A stretch of DNA of 18,689 bases from Euryarchaeota archaeon UBA54 (GTDB lineage Archaea; Thermoplasmatota; Poseidoniia; Poseidoniales; Thalassarchaeaceae). Positions 14,632 to 18,689 of this stretch are shown one piece after another. Location of the stretch: the NCBI GenBank assembly GCA_002495735.1, contig DAGM01000043.1:1-18689 (forward strand). Direction: 5' to 3'. The notes beneath the pieces were generated by a model. The model searched no databases and was not told where the DNA came from. It saw only the letters and a list, made by a program, of their open reading frames with translations. A program made the position numbers and the translations under genes. Numbering within the stretch: the stretch's first letter is position 1; the number at the start of each line of letters is the position of its first letter.

Positions 14632-15093
14632 CTAGTCTAGTTCCCTAGGGCGTATTATGTCCTCAATCAACCAGTCTTCCCCTGACTTGACTAGTAACGC
14701 AGCCGTCGCCGGAGGCATCGTGTGCCACTCTCCAGTAAGGTGGTTAATCAGCACCTCCGAACCGGGATTGTGCCCGAGAATCATCGTTGTGCCTTCGCCC
14801 AGCATTTCTTCTAACTGGGTCAGCAGTGTGCTTATTCCAGCATGGTAGATTTCAGGCCTTATCTCTGTCTTCACACCTTCCATATGATGAGCCATTCCCT
14901 CCAGAGTCTCCAAAGTGCGTGTGGAACTACTCACCAGCACCAGCTGCGGCAGCCACCCACGTCCGGCCAGAGCATCACCTACGAGACAAGCATCTCTCTG
15001 ACCTTGAGCGTTCAGAGGCCTGTCGTGATCGGGGAGGCCGTAGTAGTCACTACTGCTCTTGGCGTGACGCATCACGATGAGTCGTCCAGTCAT
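14632..15093 (-). CDS. SixA-like phosphohistidine phosphatase (histidine phosphatase superfamily)
   Basis: A 153-residue cytosolic phosphatase of the short SixA type. It has the phospho-acceptor motif MRHAKSS with Arg9/His10, Arg59 in SSSTRTLET, Glu81, and the second active-site His108 in LGHNPGS. SixA removes phosphate from histidine on phosphorelay proteins in bacteria; archaeal targets are not known, and other small phosphoesters are possible. The length and the lack of a cap insertion separate it from phosphoglycerate mutase. It converges on the surface-protein gene with a 39-base gap and diverges from the aldehyde dehydrogenase gene across 68 bases; its ATG has a weak AGGA five bases upstream. 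Confidence 0.88.
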   Translation of the reverse strand: MTGRLIVMRHAKSSSDYYGLPDHDRPLNAQGQRDACLVGDALAGRGWLPQLVLVSSSTRTLETLEGMAHHMEGVKTEIRPEIYHAGISTLLTQLEEMLGEGTTMILGHNPGSEVLINHLTGEWHTMPPATAALLVKSGEDWLIEDIIRPRELD

Positions 15094-15161
15094 ATATTCC
15101 TGAGGCCATCTCAGTTATTGAATTACATGAATCTCATAAGACGCCACGCAGTCGAACGGGC

Positions 15162-16580
15162 ATGCACACGCGCGAGGAGTTGTACATCGGCGGCCAATGG
15201 GTCAAATCTCTTGGCGAAGGCACGATCGAAGTGGTCAATCCAGCCGATGATGAATTGATTGGCTCGGTGCCAGTTGGTTCGGCCGCAGACGTGGATGCCG
15301 CGGTGGCCGCAGCGCACTCCGCTTTCCCCTCTTGGTCGCAGACTCCGGTAGGAGAGCGTGCGGAGTACCTAAACAGACTGTCCGCGGCCATAAAGGAGCA
15401 GGCTGAGGAACTATCTCAATTGATTACGGCCGAGGTTGGCACTCCCATCAACTACTGCAGGATGGCTATGGTGGGAACCCCGAAGGTGGTCTCGCGCTCA
15501 TACGCGAAGATTCTCGATGGATTCGAGTGGGAGCAGGAGGTTCGCAATTCACTTGTGGTTAAGGAGCCTATTGGCGTGGTAGCAATGATTACTCCTTGGA
15601 ACTTCCCTCTCCACCAGATCATCGGTAAGGTGGCACCCGCCATCGCCGCCGGCTGCACCATGGTGGTCAAGCCATCCAAGGAGGCACCACTGAACGCCTT
15701 CGCACTCGCAGACATCATCCACGACATCGGGTTGCCTGCTGGAGTGTTCAACCTAGTCTCTGGACACGGTAGGGAGATTGGCGAGGTTCTGAGTTGCCAC
15801 CCCGATGTCGACATGGTCAGCTTCACTGGTTCCACCAGCGCTGGGGTTAGGGTCAGCGAATTGGCCTCTCCCAGCGTCAAGAGGGTCACCCTCGAGCTCG
15901 GCGGTAAGAGCGCCAACATCATCCTCGACGACGCCGACATCGCCAAGGCATCCGGCTCTGCAATATACTCCTGCTTCAGTAATTCCGGACAGGAGTGCTC
16001 GGCGCTGACGAGACTACTCATTCCCGAGTCCAAACGCGATGAGGTGATTGAGATTATTTCCACCAAGGTGGCCAAGTACACCGTTGGTGACCCACTCGAC
16101 GAATCGATGCGTTGCGGCCCTATGGTGTCAAAGCGGCAGCAACAGAGCGTGGCCTCGTACATCGCCAGTGGAATCGAGGAGGGTGCAACTCTGATTGCTG
16201 GGGGTCAGGGCATGCCCGAGGGACTGGATTCAGGTTGCTTCGTCAGACCCACCGTGTTCGCCGACGTGACTCCTGAGATGACTATCTTCCGAGAGGAGAT
16301 ATTCGGCCCCGTCCTCTCTATCACCACCTACTCTACCGAGGACGAGGCAGTCGCGCTGGCCAACGACTCCGAGTACGGACTCTCCGGAGGTGTCTGGTCG
16401 GGAGATGATGAACGGGCCATGAGGGTCGCCCGTCGGTTGCGCACCGGGCAGGTAAGCATCAACGGAGGATTGTTCAACGTCTCAGCGCCATTCGGTGGTT
16501 ACAAGCTCTCTGGGAATGGGCGCGAGCTCGGGGTTCACGGGCTTGAGGAATACCTCGAGATCAAGGCGATTCAACGCTGA
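15162..16580 (+). CDS. NAD(P)+-dependent aldehyde dehydrogenase
   Basis: Soluble dehydrogenase oxidising an aldehyde to its acid, 472 residues. It shows the cofactor and catalytic signature: Asn147 in TPWNFP, Lys170 in VVKPSKEAP, FTGSTSAG (221-228), general base Glu245 in LELGGKS, nucleophile Cys279 in NSGQECS, EEIFGPVL, and the closing motif FGGYKLSGNGRELG. The substrate cannot be set from these motifs; glyceraldehyde, succinate semialdehyde, betaine aldehyde and fatty aldehydes are all possible. Its stop is eight bases from the start of a P-loop kinase gene, so the two are almost surely one operon, and an acid product that is then phosphorylated is a reasonable idea. Start ATG 15162 places the family N-terminal motif YIGGQWV at residue 8. 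Confidence 0.93.
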   Translation: MHTREELYIGGQWVKSLGEGTIEVVNPADDELIGSVPVGSAADVDAAVAAAHSAFPSWSQTPVGERAEYLNRLSAAIKEQAEELSQLITAEVGTPINYCRMAMVGTPKVVSRSYAKILDGFEWEQEVRNSLVVKEPIGVVAMITPWNFPLHQIIGKVAPAIAAGCTMVVKPSKEAPLNAFALADIIHDIGLPAGVFNLVSGHGREIGEVLSCHPDVDMVSFTGSTSAGVRVSELASPSVKRVTLELGGKSANIILDDADIAKASGSAIYSCFSNSGQECSALTRLLIPESKRDEVIEIISTKVAKYTVGDPLDESMRCGPMVSKRQQQSVASYIASGIEEGATLIAGGQGMPEGLDSGCFVRPTVFADVTPEMTIFREEIFGPVLSITTYSTEDEAVALANDSEYGLSGGVWSGDDERAMRVARRLRTGQVSINGGLFNVSAPFGGYKLSGNGRELGVHGLEEYLEIKAIQR

Positions 16581-16588
16581 GGGTCAAT

Positions 16589-17170
16589 ATGGGTAGACCC
16601 CGACTACTGGTCATCACCGGCAGCAGCGGTGTCGGCAAGTCAACTATCTCCGCCAGAGCAGCATCATCTCTGGGATTCTCCAAGAGCGCCTCCACCGACA
16701 CTATTCGGGAAACTCTGAGGACCCAGTTCGATTCCGAGCAGGCACCTGCTCTGCACCGCTCTTCCTTTGAGCCCGCGGGAAGCGGGGTCATCGAGGACTG
16801 GCACGCGACTGTAGTAGTTCTCTCTGAGGCTATTCAGGCGGTTGTGAGCAGAGCGGTCTCGAAACGCTCTGACTTACTCCTAGAAGGTGTCCACCTCATC
16901 CCCGGCAGCGGTATTCTCGAAGGTTGGAGGGAATCTGGAGGGGTCGCCAGTGGAGTGCTACTACACGTAGGGGATGAAGGCACCCACCGCCAGTTCATCA
17001 GGATGAGAGAGAAGCACAATGACCGCGGACTGGGTCACTATCTGGGTAATCTTGATCGCATCAGGGCGATTCAAGAAGAGATGTTGGAAAAGGCTGACGA
17101 ATCCGGATGGCTCGTCCTCGATGCTAGCATCGGCGACCCGGTTGGACAGATAGGAGATTCGTTCGAGTAA
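16589..17170 (+). CDS. 2-phosphoglycerate-kinase-like P-loop kinase
   Basis: A 193-residue soluble P-loop kinase. Walker A is GSSGVGKST (11-19). Then come STDTIRETLR (35-44), a hallmark of archaeal 2-phosphoglycerate kinase, LLLEGVHLIPG (96-106), and a helical lid RMREKHNDRGLGHYLGNLDRI-type segment (138-158) followed by IRAIQEEML. Characterised 2-phosphoglycerate kinases make 2,3-bisphosphoglycerate for cyclic 2,3-diphosphoglycerate and are about 300 residues with an N-terminal ATP-cone-like part; this one has only the kinase core. The substrate here is therefore uncertain. GAGGG, overlapping the aldehyde dehydrogenase stop, lies five bases before the ATG and may serve as ribosome site. The stop abuts that of the UPF0200 gene with no gap (TAATTA). 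Confidence 0.8.
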   Translation: MGRPRLLVITGSSGVGKSTISARAASSLGFSKSASTDTIRETLRTQFDSEQAPALHRSSFEPAGSGVIEDWHATVVVLSEAIQAVVSRAVSKRSDLLLEGVHLIPGSGILEGWRESGGVASGVLLHVGDEGTHRQFIRMREKHNDRGLGHYLGNLDRIRAIQEEMLEKADESGWLVLDASIGDPVGQIGDSFE

Positions 17171-17746
17171 TTAGAATCCCAGCGTTTCGAGAATCATGTC
17201 GGACCTCTCCTCAAGTTCCTCGAGAGAACCCTCGTTGAGGATAATAGCGTGAGCTTGCTCCATCAGCATCTCAAGCCCCCATCCCCATTCGCGCTCCTCA
17301 CGTTCGGCGAACTCCGTTCCGCCGCCGTCCTCTCCTCGCCCACGCCCCTCGAGCCATTCTGATCTCGATTGAGGCGTCGCTGACACTGCGACCACCGTGA
17401 CATCGTCGATATGCTCCCTCAGTCGATCCATCTCTTCGGGCTGGCGCATTCCATCGATGAGAACATCTGACTCCTCCAAGGTACTCATCAAACTCGAAAT
17501 CAGCCTATCAACAACAATCTCCTCGCCATGCTCCTCGCGCATCGAGAGAGCAGTCTTACCTACGTTCGCGGGAGTCTCCGGCAAACCCTTCGAGGCCATC
17601 TCAGAGCGCACGATGTCACCCAGTGATAGGACACTCATCCCTCGCTCAGACGCTTTTCGTGCCACCACACTCTTACCCGAGCCGGGCGGACCGCACAGCA
17701 CCAACACGCGCCCCGTCATGGTCTGCGGTGAAGGCTCCTCGAACAT
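17171..17746 (-). CDS. UPF0200 / dephospho-CoA-kinase-like nucleotide kinase
   Basis: A 191-residue P-loop protein of the archaeal UPF0200 group, related to dephospho-CoA and adenylate-type kinases. Walker A is GPPGSGKS (19-26). Further motifs are LSLGDIVRSEM (41-50), the TPANVGKTALSMREEHG stretch (58-74), VLIDGMRQPEE (95-105), VAVSATPQSR (119-128) and IILNEGSLEEL (168-178). The lid region (133-150) has an unusual Gly/Glu-rich insert, GRGRGEDGGG. Members may act on a CoA precursor or a nucleotide; the function is not established. ATG 17719, giving MTGRVLVLCG, fits the family N-terminus better than ATG 17746, but 17746 follows the upstream gene more closely. It lies 19 bases after the enoyl-CoA hydratase gene on the same strand, likely one operon. 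Confidence 0.82.
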   Translation of the reverse strand: MFEEPSPQTMTGRVLVLCGPPGSGKSVVARKASERGMSVLSLGDIVRSEMASKGLPETPANVGKTALSMREEHGEEIVVDRLISSLMSTLEESDVLIDGMRQPEEMDRLREHIDDVTVVAVSATPQSRSEWLEGRGRGEDGGGTEFAEREEREWGWGLEMLMEQAHAIILNEGSLEELEERSDMILETLGF

Positions 17747-17765
17747 GACGCTTGCTGGCCTTAGG

Positions 17766-18599
17766 CTATCTGCCGACCCATTCTGCGTCCTCGCGCTTGA
17801 GGAAGGCCGTCACTCCGATTTCCTTGTCCTCGGTGTCGAATAGAGCCACGAACTCCGAACGCTCGGTGAGAACTCCTTCTGTGAACGGCAGATCTAGAGC
17901 AGCACGTACGGCACGCTTCGCGACCCTGACAGTGTAAGGTGACTTCCTAGCTATATTCTCCGCAAGTGCAAGCGCCTCTATCTCCAGTTTTTCGGGCTCG
18001 ACCACCTTGTTGACCAGACCAATGCTCAAGGCCTCTTCTGCCCCTACCATTTCCCCGGTCAGAGTCATTTCCATCGCTTTGCCGTAGCCCAGCAGCCTGC
18101 ATAGGCGCTGGGTCCCACCGCCGCCCGGTATCAGTCCGAGGTTAATTTCGGGCTGTCCGAACTTGGCTCGAGTAGAGGCGACTCTCAGGTCGCAGGCCAG
18201 CGCGAGTTCGGTGCCACCACCTAGTGCGAAACCATCTACCATGGCGATAGTCGGCTTGGAAAGGCCCCAGACCGCCTCCCAAGCATTGTCCGCGAAGAAT
18301 TCACGTACATCGTCCGAGTTCTTGCCCGCGAATTCGGAGATATCTGCACCAGCAGCGAAGGCTGCCGGTTTGGGACGCTTTCCTTCTTCCGGCGTCGGCG
18401 GGGCCGCACCTCGGATGACCACGGCCCTGACTGCGTCGTCCGACTCAACCCGCACACACTGCTCCTTAATCGCCAAATGCGAGTCACGGTTCAGAGCGTT
18501 GAGCTTCTCGGGGCGGTTCAACGTCCAGACGGCCACTACTCCACCCGAGGGACTGCATCCCTCAATAGCGATGTCATCAGTAAGCAGCACCTCGCTCAT
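17766..18599 (-). CDS. Enoyl-CoA hydratase/isomerase (crotonase family)
   Basis: A 277-residue soluble crotonase fold enzyme, predicted to add water to trans-2-enoyl-CoA in fatty-acid or amino-acid degradation. The oxyanion-hole segment is FAAGADISEF (81-90). Both catalytic acids are present: Glu131 in GGGTELALACD and Glu151 in FGQPEINLGLIPGGGGTQRL. The pair of Glu residues favours hydratase over other crotonase activities. A Pro/Lys-rich insert (about 65-79, APPTPEEGKRPKP) sits before the oxyanion loop and is longer than usual. No other beta-oxidation gene is visible in the window, although the gene cut at the right edge may belong to the same pathway. Confidence 0.93.
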   Translation of the reverse strand: MSEVLLTDDIAIEGCSPSGGVVAVWTLNRPEKLNALNRDSHLAIKEQCVRVESDDAVRAVVIRGAAPPTPEEGKRPKPAAFAAGADISEFAGKNSDDVREFFADNAWEAVWGLSKPTIAMVDGFALGGGTELALACDLRVASTRAKFGQPEINLGLIPGGGGTQRLCRLLGYGKAMEMTLTGEMVGAEEALSIGLVNKVVEPEKLEIEALALAENIARKSPYTVRVAKRAVRAALDLPFTEGVLTERSEFVALFDTEDKEIGVTAFLKREDAEWVGR

Positions 18600-18643
18600 G
18601 CGACGTCCACAGTCCCCTTGCGCTTCAATTTTCAGTTACTCGA

Positions 18644-18689
18644 CTAATTCTCTTCGCGTGTGACTGGCGGAGGCATTGGCGGCATTCCG
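18644..18689 (-). CDS. C-terminal end of an unidentified protein (partial)
   Basis: The minus strand is open from the window edge to a TAG at 18644-18646, giving a tail GMPPMPPPVTREEN. The Gly/Met/Pro-rich flexible end looks like a true C-terminus, and it precedes the enoyl-CoA hydratase by 44 bases on the same strand. Another minus-strand frame is also open to a TAA at 18636-18638, so the frame choice rests on amino acid character alone. No function can be assigned. Confidence 0.4.
   Translation of the reverse strand, partial: GMPPMPPPVTREEN

Noticed and set aside
15452..16162. A 236-codon open frame on the minus strand inside the aldehyde dehydrogenase gene
   Set aside because: It is fully antisense to a clear aldehyde dehydrogenase with all its motifs; the translation is Ser/Thr/Pro-rich with no recognisable domain, as expected for a shadow frame in GC-rich DNA.
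18163..18663. A 166-codon plus-strand open frame near the right edge
   Set aside because: It is antisense to the enoyl-CoA hydratase, including its catalytic residues; the product is low-complexity Ser/Ala/Pro-rich.

Overview
The window looks like a piece of chromosome from a planktonic marine archaeon, most likely Marine Group II / Poseidoniales or a close relative in Thermoplasmatota. I infer this from the gene set: a group II chaperonin (thermosome) beside a bacterial-type DnaK, an archaeal UPF0200 kinase-like protein, a small protein I associate with the DUF6015 family of Thermoplasmata, a short-chain-type L-threonine 3-dehydrogenase of the Thermoplasma kind, and large acidic surface proteins rich in N-glycosylation sequons. 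No marker such as rRNA is present, so the placement is an inference. I saw no tRNA, rRNA, CRISPR array, insertion sequence or integrase.

Layout, left to right. (1) 1-69 is the tail of a plus-strand gene, then a CTP synthase on the minus strand whose sequence looks eukaryotic-like. (2) 1830-2789 is L-threonine 3-dehydrogenase. (3) 2780-7044 is a protein-quality-control block: a divergent thermosome subunit on the minus strand faces away from a two-gene plus-strand operon of a methionine-rich small-heat-shock-like protein and DnaK. The 140-base region between them carries two TATA-like boxes, each followed directly by an AACC(N3-4)GGTT palindrome. (4) 7046-10966, all minus strand: M17 leucyl aminopeptidase, secreted M14 carboxypeptidase with a C-terminal membrane/sorting segment, and agmatinase. 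Agmatinase and carboxypeptidase probably share a transcript; the aminopeptidase has its own promoter. (5) 11089-14592, plus strand: a DUF6015-like protein and a 1013-residue membrane-anchored surface protein with an internal repeat array. (6) 14632-17170: a SixA-like phosphatase (minus), then an aldehyde dehydrogenase and a 2-phosphoglycerate-kinase-like P-loop kinase forming a tight plus-strand pair. (7) 17171-18689, minus strand: UPF0200 protein, enoyl-CoA hydratase, and the last codons of another gene.

The themes fit a protein- and lipid-degrading heterotroph: an exported carboxypeptidase and a cytosolic aminopeptidase to break down peptides, threonine dehydrogenase and agmatinase for amino acid and polyamine turnover, a crotonase and an aldehyde dehydrogenase for carbon oxidation, and a chaperone block that appears to be co-regulated. 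The genome is very compact: convergent genes repeatedly overlap or abut at their stop codons, and no stretch over 300 bases lacks a gene. The least described items are the shared AACC/GGTT palindromes at the chaperone promoters, the Met-rich small-heat-shock-like partner of DnaK, and the repeat array in the surface protein.
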